From the NCBI RefSeq assembly GCF_013139515.1, contig NZ_WTAR01000114.1:1-55699 (forward strand): 55,699 nt of DNA, given 5' to 3'. Origin of the DNA: Lutibacter sp. (GTDB lineage Bacteria > Bacteroidota > Bacteroidia > Flavobacteriales > Flavobacteriaceae). The notes below the pieces were generated by a model. It saw only the letters and a program-made list of their open reading frames with translations. It had not been told where the DNA came from and searched no databases. This document shows, piece after piece, positions 35,113 to 44,789 of the stretch (positions within the stretch are counted from its first letter, which is position 1; each line of letters starts with the position of its first letter). The position numbers and the translations under genes were made by a program.

Positions 35113-35484
35113 CTATTTCTTTTTGATTAGTATCCATTTTAATGAAATTAAACTGGCGAAAATTATAAAAGAAATATAACACATTGGAAAACCATGTTCG
35201 GTTTTTGGACATTGTACATTTCCAAATAACTGACCAATAGTTGCGTAAGTTGCAATTAGCAAGGCTGTGCCTGTAAATACAAAGTAAATGACTTTTCCTT
35301 TAGTTAAAATATGAGCAATAAAAGGAATTAATAAACAAGAAAAAATAATATAACAAGCTGGAATTATACCTAATTTAGGGCAAGTTCCTATTTTTAAAAA
35401 TTCATGATATGCTAAATTTCCAGCGCCTAACAACCCAAAAATAAAAACGAGATAAATACTGTAATCAATTACTTTTCTCTTCAT
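35113..35484 (-). CDS. Four-helix membrane protein with duplicated Cys motif
   Basis: About 123 residues and four membrane helices. After helix 1 comes CPKLGIIPACYIIF and after helix 3 comes CPKTEHGFPMCYISF. The same Cys-Pro-Lys...Pro-x-Cys-Tyr pattern thus appears twice, in equivalent places, suggesting a duplicated two-helix unit whose cysteine pairs face one side of the membrane. This recalls thiol-redox membrane proteins or metal sites, but I recognise no family. The start may be ATG 35484 (MKRKVIDYS) or 35502, which would overlap the upstream gene by eight bases. Confidence 0.7.
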   Translation of the reverse strand: MKRKVIDYSIYLVFIFGLLGAGNLAYHEFLKIGTCPKLGIIPACYIIFSCLLIPFIAHILTKGKVIYFVFTGTALLIATYATIGQLFGNVQCPKTEHGFPMCYISFIIFASLISLKWILIKKK

Positions 35485-35494
35485 TATAAAATTA

Positions 35495-37114
35495 TTATTC
35501 ATCAATAGTAATGGTTGTATTTATGGCTACCTTTTCAATAGTTTGATTCGTTCCATCTGTTTTATGAATAACAATTGAAGTAATAGTTTCTAGAGTGCCC
35601 AAACCAAAAATTAAGGTATTAGATTGATCACTACATAAACCCTCTCCAATAACATTGTAATTTGTTTGTGAGCTGTTTTCTGTATTAATAGTAATTGCTG
35701 CGCCAATTAAGTTAACAGCATCTTTCATTTTTACTTTTAAATAGTTTGCTGTTCCACCATTATTCATAAACCCTTTTACTTCGCCATTTAAATTAGCATA
35801 AACCAAATCGGGATAACCATCATTATTAAAATCGCTACTTAAAGGCGTAATTGCATAGTTTTTATTTTCAACATTTGCTTGTTGTTCTGTTGCTGCAAAA
35901 GCTCCATCTTCTAACTGCACTAAAAATCTGCAAGGTAATTTAAACAAAGCTTGAGGCGGAAATGCAATATAGTTTTCAGCAACTACCAAATCTTGTTTAC
36001 CATCAAGGTTAAAATCTTCAAAAATAGCGCCCCATGAAAATTCAAATTCAGCAATATTAGTTTCTTTGGCTGTGTTTTTAAATTCACCAGTTCCATCATT
36101 ATTAAATAAAATCCAATCGGTAAATAATTCTTGACCTTCTGTTAGATCTCCTTTTGCTAAAATTTTTGGTACTGAAGTTCCTGTGTTTGAAAAAAAGAAA
36201 TCAACCGTTTCATTGTTATCATAATCTCCTAAAGCAATTCCCATTGGGTATGAATATTTTCCAGTTAGCGGATTATTTTTTAATGTGAAAGAAACTCCAT
36301 CTTGGTTTATGTAAATTCTTGGTTCTCCAGTATCATAAGCTACTACTAAATCTAGTTTACTGTCTTTATTTACATCTACAAAAATGCCTTGGAACGTATT
36401 ATGAATATATTCTAAACCTGCTGATTTTGTTATATCTGTAAAGGTATTATCTCCATTATTCAACAACAACACGCTAGAACCACCATACGCCAAATCATTA
36501 AAAATAGTTTGCCCTTCCATCAGCTCTTTTTTAATGTAACCAGCAACAAACATGTCTATAAATCCATCTTGGTTTATATCACCTAATGTTAAAGAAATTG
36601 CCGTTGATTTTTCATTTAATTGCACATTTATTTCTTCTGAAGAAAAAGTACCATTGTTGTTTAATAAAACAAAAACACCTGTATCACGTGTTACTAAAAT
36701 ATCTGTAAATCCATCTTGATTAAAATCGTATGAAACAGCACCTAATGTGTTTCCTGTTTTTGAAGGTAATTTTACATCTTTAGAAATATTTTTAAATGTG
36801 TCATTTTCATATTGAAATAAGCCATCTTGTTGGCTACTTCCGCCACCAATAAAAAGTTCATCAATACCATCATTATTTATATCAATTAAGCAAGAACCTA
36901 AAACAGGCAAACTGGTTTCATCATTAAATTGATGTTTAAAATTGATGGTTATTTCTTCAAACTTTGGAATTAAATGATCTGCAACAGTTAAGTCACAACC
37001 TTTCACTGAAAGTGGCATAGCAACATACGGGTTTGTAGTGTCTTTCCAAAAATAAGTTAATAAAGTTCCAATTAATACGATTATTAACAGTAAAACCCAT
37101 TTAATTTTTTTCAT
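35495..37114 (-). CDS. FG-GAP/VCBS (CRTAC1-like) repeat protein, secreted or membrane-anchored
   Basis: A 539-residue protein with an N-terminal hydrophobic anchor/signal (WVLLLIIVLIGTLLTYFW). Behind it is a beta-propeller of FG-GAP repeats, each with a calcium-binding loop: DINNDGIDE, DFNQDGFTD, DINQDGFID, DFNLDGKQD, DFNNDGYPD. The C-terminal domain (SDQSNTLIFGLGTLETITSI) is the ASPIC/UnbV-type end found in CRTAC1-like proteins. It probably works in the periplasm or at the cell surface in ligand binding. The next upstream gene is only one base away. Confidence 0.87.
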   Translation of the reverse strand: MKKIKWVLLLIIVLIGTLLTYFWKDTTNPYVAMPLSVKGCDLTVADHLIPKFEEITINFKHQFNDETSLPVLGSCLIDINNDGIDELFIGGGSSQQDGLFQYENDTFKNISKDVKLPSKTGNTLGAVSYDFNQDGFTDILVTRDTGVFVLLNNNGTFSSEEINVQLNEKSTAISLTLGDINQDGFIDMFVAGYIKKELMEGQTIFNDLAYGGSSVLLLNNGDNTFTDITKSAGLEYIHNTFQGIFVDVNKDSKLDLVVAYDTGEPRIYINQDGVSFTLKNNPLTGKYSYPMGIALGDYDNNETVDFFFSNTGTSVPKILAKGDLTEGQELFTDWILFNNDGTGEFKNTAKETNIAEFEFSWGAIFEDFNLDGKQDLVVAENYIAFPPQALFKLPCRFLVQLEDGAFAATEQQANVENKNYAITPLSSDFNNDGYPDLVYANLNGEVKGFMNNGGTANYLKVKMKDAVNLIGAAITINTENSSQTNYNVIGEGLCSDQSNTLIFGLGTLETITSIVIHKTDGTNQTIEKVAINTTITIDE

Positions 37115-37115
37115 T

Positions 37116-37793
37116 TTATAAAGTTTTTTGTTTGGTTCTTATAATAATTAATGACAGTCCAAATACAATAAAGTGTACCACATTCATAGCAATTGGCCCA
37201 ATAATAAAACCTATTGAAGGAGCAATAGTATAAATTACTAAAACGGATAATAAAATAACTATTGGGTTAAAAATGGCCATCCATTTTGGATATATAGTAT
37301 TGCCTTTTAAAATTGGAATTACAAACAATACTGAAATAGCTGCAACCCATATTCGTAATGATTTTACTAAAATTTCAGCGTGGTTTTTGTAAACTTCTAT
37401 TAACGATTGCAAAGCGGCATCATTTGGAAATTTAGCTATTGAATGTACTAAATATCCCAATTGTGCTCGTGAAGAAATCCACATACCACCAATCATAAAA
37501 GCAATAATACCTAAAGAGAAAATACCCATTGCAATTTTTGGGTTGTATTGTTTAAATACTAAATATAAATGATAGTAGCCTGCAATATAAAACGGTACAA
37601 AAGATACAGCAACAAAATGCCCAAGAGTTAACCGGCTTAAAGATACTTGATTAAAAAACTCAAAATTAATACCATCATAGCCAATCCCATTAGGCGAATA
37701 ATGCAATAAAAATTCTCCAACTCCAACACCAATTGCACCAATAAACCCTAAAATTCCAAAAATATATAACTGTTTAATTGTTGATTTTTCCAT
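37116..37793 (-). CDS. DUF6796-like multi-pass membrane protein
   Basis: A 225-residue protein with about six hydrophobic helices. LYIFGILGFIGAIGVGVGEF opens the first and a soluble loop (KFPNDAALQSLIEVYKNHAE) lies between helices 3 and 4. It resembles the DUF6796 group; function is unknown. It sits between a LysE-like gene (15-base gap) and the FG-GAP gene (one-base gap), so all three are very probably cotranscribed. Confidence 0.65.
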   Translation of the reverse strand: MEKSTIKQLYIFGILGFIGAIGVGVGEFLLHYSPNGIGYDGINFEFFNQVSLSRLTLGHFVAVSFVPFYIAGYYHLYLVFKQYNPKIAMGIFSLGIIAFMIGGMWISSRAQLGYLVHSIAKFPNDAALQSLIEVYKNHAEILVKSLRIWVAAISVLFVIPILKGNTIYPKWMAIFNPIVILLSVLVIYTIAPSIGFIIGPIAMNVVHFIVFGLSLIIIRTKQKTL

Positions 37794-37808
37794 TTCTTAT
37801 GAGTTAGT

Positions 37809-38426
37809 TTAGACTATTTTTATGAAAGTAATTACAGCTAATACACATGTTAAAATACTTAATATTAAGTTTAAATTTTTAGCCAAGCCTTTAGATTTTA
37901 ACTGAATTACTTTCGCGAAATTTGCGTACATATAAAGTAAGGCGAAAGTTCCTAATGCTGAACCAACCACAAAAATTAAAATATTTTGTTGAGAAAACTG
38001 TAACCATCCTGCAACATCTAATGCTGTTGTAACACCACAATAAAAAGGTATTGAAAACATATTTAATGCTGATAGTAATAAACCAACAACAAAACTGTTA
38101 CCTGCTTTATCTTTTACAGCTTCAGTTGGCGCTTTATCTTTTTTAAATTGACGATAAAAATAAAATGACAATAGTGCAAAAATCACCATTGCTATTTTTT
38201 GAAGTGATTGTACAAAATCTGGATTTCCACGTAAAAACTTTGTAAATAAAATGGCTACATATGCTTGAAGAAATACAACAATTGAAACACCTATTGCAAA
38301 TTTAATAGCATCAAATTTACTTTTATGTAAACTAATTTTTGCAGCGGTCATATTTAACATGCTAGGTGTTAAAGTACCTAAAAATGAAGTGGTGAATCCT
38401 AAAATGAAGTGAAAAACTAAAGTCAT
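37809..38426 (-). CDS. LysE-type membrane transporter
   Basis: A 205-residue protein with six hydrophobic helices. The first helix ends in LGTLTPSMLNMTAAKISLHKS, which resembles the GPNN-type region of LysE/RhtB exporters, and a charged loop separates helices 3 and 4. The family exports amino acids or small solutes. It is the first gene of the run ending in dinB. An intrinsic terminator (38513-38544) separates it from gdhA upstream. Confidence 0.75.
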   Translation of the reverse strand: MTLVFHFILGFTTSFLGTLTPSMLNMTAAKISLHKSKFDAIKFAIGVSIVVFLQAYVAILFTKFLRGNPDFVQSLQKIAMVIFALLSFYFYRQFKKDKAPTEAVKDKAGNSFVVGLLLSALNMFSIPFYCGVTTALDVAGWLQFSQQNILIFVVGSALGTFALLYMYANFAKVIQLKSKGLAKNLNLILSILTCVLAVITFIKIV

Positions 38427-38512
38427 TGGTTGGTTAATTTTTTATTCAAAAGAATAAATGAATTAACACATAAGTCGTAATCTAGCTTAGATAATTACAA
38501 TATAAATTTCAT

Positions 38513-38544
38513 AAAAAAAAGGCTTGCAAATTTGCAAGCCTTTT
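38513..38544 (-). terminator. Rho-independent terminator of gdhA
   Basis: A perfect palindrome with 14-base arms (38517-38530 and 38531-38544, centred on GCAAATTTGC) is followed on the minus strand by eight Ts (38520-38513). It lies 13 bases after the gdhA stop. Confidence 0.92.
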
Positions 38545-38557
38545 AAAGATTTTTTTA

Positions 38558-39895
38558 TTAAACAATACCTTGATCTAGCATTGCATCTGCAACTTTAATA
38601 AACCCAGCAATATTTGCTCCTTTTACATAATCTATATATCCATCATCTTGAGTTCCGTATTTAGAACAAGCCACGTGAATTGAGGACATTATTTGATGTA
38701 ATTTAGCATCTACTTCTTCTTTTGTCCAGTTTAATTTCATAGCATTTTGAGACATTTCTAGTCCTGAAACACCTACACCTCCAGCATTTGCAGCTTTTCC
38801 GGGTGCAAATGGTAATTTATTTTTATGAAATAATTCAATAGCTTCAGGAGTACAACCCATATTAGAAACTTCAGCAATGTATCGTACACCATTTTTTATT
38901 AATAATGCAGCATCATCACCATTTAATTCATTTTGAATAGCACTAGGCATTGCAATATCACATTTCACTTCCCAAGGTTTTTTACCTGGTACAAATTTAG
39001 CTTCAGGAAATTCTTCAGCATAAGGAGAAACAATATCGTTATTAGATGCTCTAAGTGTTAATAAATAATCAATTTTATCTTCATCTAAACCAGCTTCATC
39101 ATAAATATAGCCATCAGGCCCAGAAATAGAAACAACTTTACCACCAAGCTCAGTTACCTTTAAAGCAACACCCCAAGCAACATTTCCAAAACCAGAAACA
39201 GCAACAGTTTTTCCTTTAAACGTATCGTTTTTAGTATCTAACATTTCTTTTGTGAAATATACAGCTCCAAAACCTGTAGCTTCAGGTCTAATTAAACTTC
39301 CTCCCCAATTTAACCCTTTACCAGTGAAAACACCGGTATTTTCTCTTTGTAATTTTTTGTACATACCATACATAAAACCAATTTCTCTACCACCTGTTCC
39401 AATATCTCCTGCAGGAACATCAGTGCTTGGACCAATAAGATGCCATAATTCAAGCATTAAGGCTTGACAAAAGCGCATAATCTCTGCATCAGATTTTCCT
39501 TTTGGGTTAAAATCAGATCCACCTTTACCACCACCCATTGGTAATGTTGTTAGTGCGTTTTTAAAAATTTGTTCAAAACCTAAAAATTTCAAAATGCTTA
39601 AATTCACACTTGGATGTAAACGAATACCTCCTTTATATGGGCCAATAGCATTGTTAAATTGAACTCTATGTCCCAAATTAACTTGAACTTCACCTTCATC
39701 ATCAACCCAAGAAATTCTAAACGTTAAAATACGGTCAGGCTCTACTAATCTTTCAATAATTTTTGCAGCTTCATACTGTGGGTTTTCATTATAAATACTT
39801 TCAATAGATTCTAATACTTCATGCACTGCTTGTAAATATTCTTGTTCACCCGGATGTTTAGTTTCTAGGTTATTTAATATATCTTTTACATTCAT
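38558..39895 (-). CDS. gdhA: NADP-type glutamate dehydrogenase
   Basis: A 445-residue hexameric-type glutamate dehydrogenase. The glutamate-binding lysines lie in LPMGGGKGGSDFNPKGKSD, followed by VPAGDIGTGGREIGFM. The Rossmann domain shows VAVSGFGNVAWGVALK. It makes glutamate from 2-oxoglutarate and ammonia and so is central to nitrogen assimilation. Length and motifs match the GdhA-type NADP enzymes; cofactor choice is inferred from family. It has its own -7 element and a strong terminator, so it is monocistronic. Confidence 0.95.
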   Translation of the reverse strand: MNVKDILNNLETKHPGEQEYLQAVHEVLESIESIYNENPQYEAAKIIERLVEPDRILTFRISWVDDEGEVQVNLGHRVQFNNAIGPYKGGIRLHPSVNLSILKFLGFEQIFKNALTTLPMGGGKGGSDFNPKGKSDAEIMRFCQALMLELWHLIGPSTDVPAGDIGTGGREIGFMYGMYKKLQRENTGVFTGKGLNWGGSLIRPEATGFGAVYFTKEMLDTKNDTFKGKTVAVSGFGNVAWGVALKVTELGGKVVSISGPDGYIYDEAGLDEDKIDYLLTLRASNNDIVSPYAEEFPEAKFVPGKKPWEVKCDIAMPSAIQNELNGDDAALLIKNGVRYIAEVSNMGCTPEAIELFHKNKLPFAPGKAANAGGVGVSGLEMSQNAMKLNWTKEEVDAKLHQIMSSIHVACSKYGTQDDGYIDYVKGANIAGFIKVADAMLDQGIV

Positions 39896-39940
39896 AATAC
39901 TATAATTTATAAGTGTTTAAACTTTTTAAAAATTCTTTTA

Positions 39941-39948
39941 CAAAATTA
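39941..39948 (-). promoter_or_regulatory. -7 element (TAATTTTG) for gdhA
   Basis: A perfect TAnnTTTG match on the minus strand, 45 bases before the ATG at 39895. No convincing -33 TTG is visible. Confidence 0.5.
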
Positions 39949-40088
39949 CTGATATTAAAATCATTTTTTAATTAAAAAAATAGAATATTTTTGACTTCTG
40001 TAATTTATGTTGCTAAACTTTGATAAAAACAAATAAAAAGCATACTCAAACATCTAAAAATTATCAAATTTATAACAATGTTAATTTT

Positions 40089-43000
40089 TTACATAAAACC
40101 TTCAGGAGGTAATTCTTCCATAGAATCCTCTAAAGTTTCTCTGTTTTTTTCTAATTTATATCCTTTTTTAAATATTGCTGCTTTGTTACTTTTACCTTCA
40201 ATTACTATGGTTATAGGTTCTTCAAAACAAATATGCCTTAAATACTCATCTTCACAACAAGCATCTTGTTTATTTAAATATTCTAAATCAAAAAAACCAT
40301 CATTGATAAATGGGTTTATAGTTAAATACCCAACTTTGAATGATGTTAAGTTTTGAAAAAAGTGAGTTCCTTGACTTGGGTCAATTCTAAAATCGTTAAG
40401 CCCCGCTTCTACAATTATTTTTGCGGCTGATATTTGTGCCCAAATTACTGGAATTCCCAACCAAGGATCGCTAGATCCCCATCTACCTGGGCCTACTAAT
40501 ACATATTTTCTATCTAATTCAATAAATTTTTTATTCATTTTTTCTACGGCAGCAGCAATTTCTCTTGTATTAGCACTGTTAAATGTTTCGGGCTTTACAT
40601 ATACAAAATCGTAAATATCATCATATTTACCATTTCCTAATGCAGATTCAGAGTAAATAATAGTGTCTTCAGTATCAATATTTTCTGGAAGCTCGCTAGT
40701 TGCTTCATAACTTTCAATAATTGGTCTAATTTGTAAAAAGCTAAACTCCTTAGGTTGACCTGCGGGAACATCTAATTTTACAGCAAATTCAATTTCAATT
40801 GGGTTTCTCATTTCACGTTGACCAATACGTAATAAATCTTTTAAAATATCAGGCAATGGAAACGTATTGTATTTTAAAATATTATCAAAAGTAATTACTC
40901 TAATACCATCATGTAAAACACCTGGTTTTATAATGTTATTTTGTAAATCGTAGGTTGAAGCTACAAATTTTAGAGATCCATGTTTTTCAGCACGTCTTAT
41001 TGAAATTTTCTTTTTATTGATAGATTCATTGGTTGAAGCCTTATAACTATCTGGGTTCACATCTAAACCGTAAATATGTTGTTGTGTTTCACGTTGTGTA
41101 GAATCTGGTGATGATAGTTGTAATATTTTTTTAGGATGCGCAGGTGAAAATCGTAAAGTTCTACCTCCACCAACAATTATTTCACCCAAACCTATTGCAA
41201 TATTTGCAATTCCTTCATTTGGTAATTCATGACCAATTGGATAAAAATTTATTGATCTTGCAACTCCAGAAATATTCGGATAATAGACATCGTTGTATTG
41301 TTTTCCTACAACTTCTTGTAAAATCACACCCATTTTATCTTCTTCAATAGAATGAGAAGTCGCTTTTAAGTATGATTTACTATTATGAAAAAAGGCAGAT
41401 GCCATCACCGACTTAATGGCATTGGAAGCCATTATTAGCATTCTTTCTTTTTCAGAACTTGGAATCATATATGTTGCAAAAACCCCTGCAAATGGCTGAT
41501 AGTGAGAATCTTCTAAAACACTTGAAGACCTTATTGCAATTGGTGAATTGGTTATTTTAAGAAATGCTTCGATATCATTTAAAACCCATTGAGGTAAAGG
41601 TTTTGAAATAAATTTTTCTAAAATTTCATCATCATTATCGCAGTTAGCAACAAATTGTATTAATTCATGAATTTCCATAAATTCATCAAAAACATCAGTA
41701 CTTAAAACAACGGTTCTTGGTATTGAAATTGTGACATCTTTATATTTATGAAAAAGTTTATGACGCTTTAAAAAAGAATCTATAAATGCTAAACCACGTC
41801 CTTTACCACCTAATGAGCCTTCTCCAATTCTTGAAAATCCTAAATATTCATCATATTTATCTTTATCAAATTTAGCAATAATACCCCTTGATCTAAATAT
41901 TCTATATGCTTTAATTGCTTTAATTAAAAAACCACGTACATGTTCAGCATCTTCAAAATCTTCAAATTCAACTTTACTAAATAAATTGGCTAAAGGGAAT
42001 AAAGCTCTAGATTTTAACCATTTAGAGTATTCGCTTCTTTTTGCGTGGTAAGAAATTGCTTCAGGAGTTACAAAGGTTAGTGCTTTTTGAAAGGTGTTTA
42101 AATCTTTCACTTTAGCTAAAACTTTCATTTGTTTTGGATCCCAAAATTCAAAAGCGCCAAAAGAAAAATATTTTGTAATGTATTTTTTTAATTCTTCACC
42201 TAAAGTTTCAGAATGTTTGTATAAAAACTTTCCTTTTAACTCTAATGCAATTTTTCCATTTTCATTGTCTGAAGATTGAATTAAAAATGGAAAATAACGC
42301 TCTAAACTTCTTACATATTTTAAAAATTCAAAACCCGCGTGTGGATCTCGTTTTCCTCCTTTAAAATAACTAACATCTGAAATAACTCCTAAAAGATTGT
42401 GCTGGTACTGTTCAAACAGTTCCATTCCTTCTTCGTAATTTGTAGCTAATAAGATTTTTGGACGACCTCGCATTAGCATCATTCCACGGTGTTCATTTAG
42501 TCCTTCAGACATAAATGAGTGCGTTTGCTTCAATATAATTTTATAAATAATTGGTAAATATCTTGAATAAAACCGCAATGAATCTTCCACTAACAAAATA
42601 GCTTTAACCCCAATTTTATTTATGTCTTTTTCAGCATTCATTCTGTCTTCAGTCAGTTTTATAATTGCTAAAAAAATATCAACATTGCCATTCCAATGAA
42701 AAACAAAATCTATAATTCCTGTATTTGCTCTTAATACTTTTTTTCTTAATTCAGATGAATAATGGCTAAGCGCTGCAATTGGAACATTTGGAAAATTTTC
42801 TTTTATTATTTTTGAAGTTTCAAAAGCTTTATAGTTTCCAATATCTAACCAAGTAATTACCAGGTCAATTTTATCTGAATTTAATTTTTTTACGGCACTT
42901 TTTGCAGAGTTTGCGTGCACAAAACTAGGAGGATATCTTAAGTTTAATGCAGTATATTCATTAAAAATTCGTTCATCAATCCTACCATCTTCTTCTAACA

Positions 43001-43121
43001 TATAAAAATCGTAATTAGAACAAACTATGAGTACTTTGTTTATCCTATTCTGCATTAATTCATTAAAAGCAACATCTTCAAATTCGTATGCTTTTAAATC
43101 TGGTAAAGGATTTTTTATCAT
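40089..43121 (-). CDS. Double-receiver, PEP/pyruvate-dikinase N-domain protein lacking the phosphohistidine domain
   Basis: A 1010-residue protein. Residues 27-155 form a degenerate response-regulator fold (no acidic pair; W91 where the phosphorylated Asp would be). Residues 172-315 form a second one with E179-D180, D249, S283 and K302 in place, so probably phosphorylatable. Residues ~430-800 are the ATP-binding domain of PEP synthase/PPDK (SLGGKGRGLAF; AIRSSSVLEDS with R531; ending FLQIRPI). A ~200-residue conserved end (LVGPGRWGSSDPWLG) follows. The swivelling His domain and TIM barrel of true PEP synthase are absent. This looks like a signalling or regulatory enzyme. Confidence 0.88.
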   Translation of the reverse strand: MIKNPLPDLKAYEFEDVAFNELMQNRINKVLIVCSNYDFYMLEEDGRIDERIFNEYTALNLRYPPSFVHANSAKSAVKKLNSDKIDLVITWLDIGNYKAFETSKIIKENFPNVPIAALSHYSSELRKKVLRANTGIIDFVFHWNGNVDIFLAIIKLTEDRMNAEKDINKIGVKAILLVEDSLRFYSRYLPIIYKIILKQTHSFMSEGLNEHRGMMLMRGRPKILLATNYEEGMELFEQYQHNLLGVISDVSYFKGGKRDPHAGFEFLKYVRSLERYFPFLIQSSDNENGKIALELKGKFLYKHSETLGEELKKYITKYFSFGAFEFWDPKQMKVLAKVKDLNTFQKALTFVTPEAISYHAKRSEYSKWLKSRALFPLANLFSKVEFEDFEDAEHVRGFLIKAIKAYRIFRSRGIIAKFDKDKYDEYLGFSRIGEGSLGGKGRGLAFIDSFLKRHKLFHKYKDVTISIPRTVVLSTDVFDEFMEIHELIQFVANCDNDDEILEKFISKPLPQWVLNDIEAFLKITNSPIAIRSSSVLEDSHYQPFAGVFATYMIPSSEKERMLIMASNAIKSVMASAFFHNSKSYLKATSHSIEEDKMGVILQEVVGKQYNDVYYPNISGVARSINFYPIGHELPNEGIANIAIGLGEIIVGGGRTLRFSPAHPKKILQLSSPDSTQRETQQHIYGLDVNPDSYKASTNESINKKKISIRRAEKHGSLKFVASTYDLQNNIIKPGVLHDGIRVITFDNILKYNTFPLPDILKDLLRIGQREMRNPIEIEFAVKLDVPAGQPKEFSFLQIRPIIESYEATSELPENIDTEDTIIYSESALGNGKYDDIYDFVYVKPETFNSANTREIAAAVEKMNKKFIELDRKYVLVGPGRWGSSDPWLGIPVIWAQISAAKIIVEAGLNDFRIDPSQGTHFFQNLTSFKVGYLTINPFINDGFFDLEYLNKQDACCEDEYLRHICFEEPITIVIEGKSNKAAIFKKGYKLEKNRETLEDSMEELPPEGFM

Positions 43122-43314
43122 TTTAATGGCTTTATTTGTATATGCAAGATAAAATTTTAACCCTACATTTTAATGATTTTAGAAAGATAAATTAGAGAAC
43201 CCAATAAAGGCAGTATTAAAAAGCCTAAAATAGAATTAACAACTCCTGTTTTTGAAATAAAAAGACTAGTAAAAGCTTTCAGTCACAAATTCTTTAATAC
43301 AAAATAAAATTGTT

Positions 43315-43322
43315 TAAATTTG
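43315..43322 (+). promoter_or_regulatory. -7 element (TAAATTTG) for pheS
   Basis: A perfect TAnnTTTG match 21 bases before the ATG at 43344. It overlaps an in-frame TTG at 43320, which therefore cannot be the translation start. Confidence 0.65.
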
Positions 43323-43343
43323 CAGCCTAATTTTATATACGAA

Positions 43344-44363
43344 ATGTTAGATAAAGTAAAAGAACTGATTGGTGAAGTAACTGCATTTAATGCAACTACT
43401 ACAAATGAAATTGAAACTTTTAGAATTAAATTCTTAGGTAAAAAAGGATTGTTAAATGATTTATTTGTTGAATTTAAAAATGTGGCTCCTGCAGAGAGAA
43501 AAGATTTTGGGCAAGCATTAAATACCTTAAAAAATTTAGCACTAAATAAAGTTACAGAACTTAAAGATATTTTAGAAAACTCAGCCGAGAAAAAAGGCTT
43601 TTACGGAGATTTAACTCGACCTTCTGAACCTATTGAATTAGGTTCTCGTCACCCAATATCATTGGTAAGAAATCAGATTATTGATGTGTTTTCACGTATT
43701 GGCTTTACAGTTTCAGAAGGGCCTGAAATTGAAGATGACTGGCATAATTTTACGGCTTTAAATTTACCTGAATATCATCCGGCACGTGATATGCAGGATA
43801 CTTTCTTTATTGAAAAAAATCCAGATTTGTTACTGCGTACACACACCTCATCGGTACAAGTGCGTTATATGGAAAATCATAAACCACCAATTAGAACCAT
43901 TTCTCCAGGGCGTGTTTTTAGAAATGAAGATATTTCAGCACGTGCACATTGTATTTTTCACCAAGTTGAAGGGTTATATATTGATACGGATGTTTCTTTT
44001 GCCGATTTAAAACAAACATTACTTTATTTTACCAAAGAAATGTTTGGGAAATCTAAAATACGCTTACGTCCATCTTATTTTCCATTTACAGAGCCAAGCG
44101 CAGAAGTAGACATTTATTGGGGTTTAGAAACAGAAACCGATTATAAAATTACAAAAGGGACTGGTTGGTTAGAAATTATGGGTTGTGGTATGGTTGACCC
44201 AAACGTACTTAAAAATGCAAATATTGATCCTGAAGTATACTCAGGTTATGCATTTGGAATGGGAATAGAACGTATTGCTATGCTATTGTATCAAATACCT
44301 GATATTAGAATGTTTTATGAAAACGATGTTCGATTTTTAGAGCAGTTTAAGTCGGTATTGTAA
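43344..44363 (+). CDS. pheS: Phenylalanine-tRNA ligase alpha subunit
   Basis: A 339-residue class II synthetase alpha subunit: an N-terminal coiled coil that contacts tRNA, motif 2 around [17 protein letters not shown] with upstream [10 protein letters not shown], and motif 3 [18 protein letters not shown]. It needs PheT, which is not in this window. The ATG at 43344 ([11 protein letters not shown]) is preferred over TTG 43320 because the promoter box covers the latter. Two further genes follow at 10 and 14 bases. Confidence 0.96.
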   Translation: MLDKVKELIGEVTAFNATTTNEIETFRIKFLGKKGLLNDLFVEFKNVAPAERKDFGQALNTLKNLALNKVTELKDILENSAEKKGFYGDLTRPSEPIELGSRHPISLVRNQIIDVFSRIGFTVSEGPEIEDDWHNFTALNLPEYHPARDMQDTFFIEKNPDLLLRTHTSSVQVRYMENHKPPIRTISPGRVFRNEDISARAHCIFHQVEGLYIDTDVSFADLKQTLLYFTKEMFGKSKIRLRPSYFPFTEPSAEVDIYWGLETETDYKITKGTGWLEIMGCGMVDPNVLKNANIDPEVYSGYAFGMGIERIAMLLYQIPDIRMFYENDVRFLEQFKSVL

Positions 44364-44373
44364 CATACTGTTC

Positions 44374-44775
44374 ATGAAAAAAGACATTCAAATTCCTGAA
44401 GTAACTAACGTTTATATAGCTATTGTTAAAGAGTTTAATAATGAATTTCAATGTGATGATTGGAACGCTTACATTATTAACAACAAAGAAGTTGCTATTG
44501 AAATGGTGATAATTGTTTCAAAAGGTTATGATGAAGATAAACTATTGGAAACTTCGGTAATGCGAAAAAAAATTGAAAAACTACCTGCAAAATCTTTCGC
44601 TAAAATTGAATTACTACAAGGTGAAGTTGTAAATATTACCAATTTTTTTAATGTTACTTTTTTTGAAGGAACTAAAATGTACGATAAAAAATATGTGTTT
44701 GAAAAAGGAACAATTAAAGAAAGTGCTTTGCGTACCATTCCTTTATTAAATAAACGAGGAATAGTCATAAAATAA
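44374..44775 (+). CDS. Hypothetical conserved protein downstream of pheS
   Basis: A 133-residue soluble protein without signal or membrane segments. It has mixed strands and helices (NVYIAIVKEFN, WNAYIINNKEVAIEMVIIVSKGYD, FFEGTKMYDKKYVFEKG). It begins 10 bases after pheS and ends 14 bases before the lactonase gene, so it belongs to the same transcript. I recognise no domain; linkage to pheS suggests but does not show a translation-related role. Confidence 0.65.
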   Translation: MKKDIQIPEVTNVYIAIVKEFNNEFQCDDWNAYIINNKEVAIEMVIIVSKGYDEDKLLETSVMRKKIEKLPAKSFAKIELLQGEVVNITNFFNVTFFEGTKMYDKKYVFEKGTIKESALRTIPLLNKRGIVIK

Positions 44776-44789
44776 TAAACATTTTAGGT

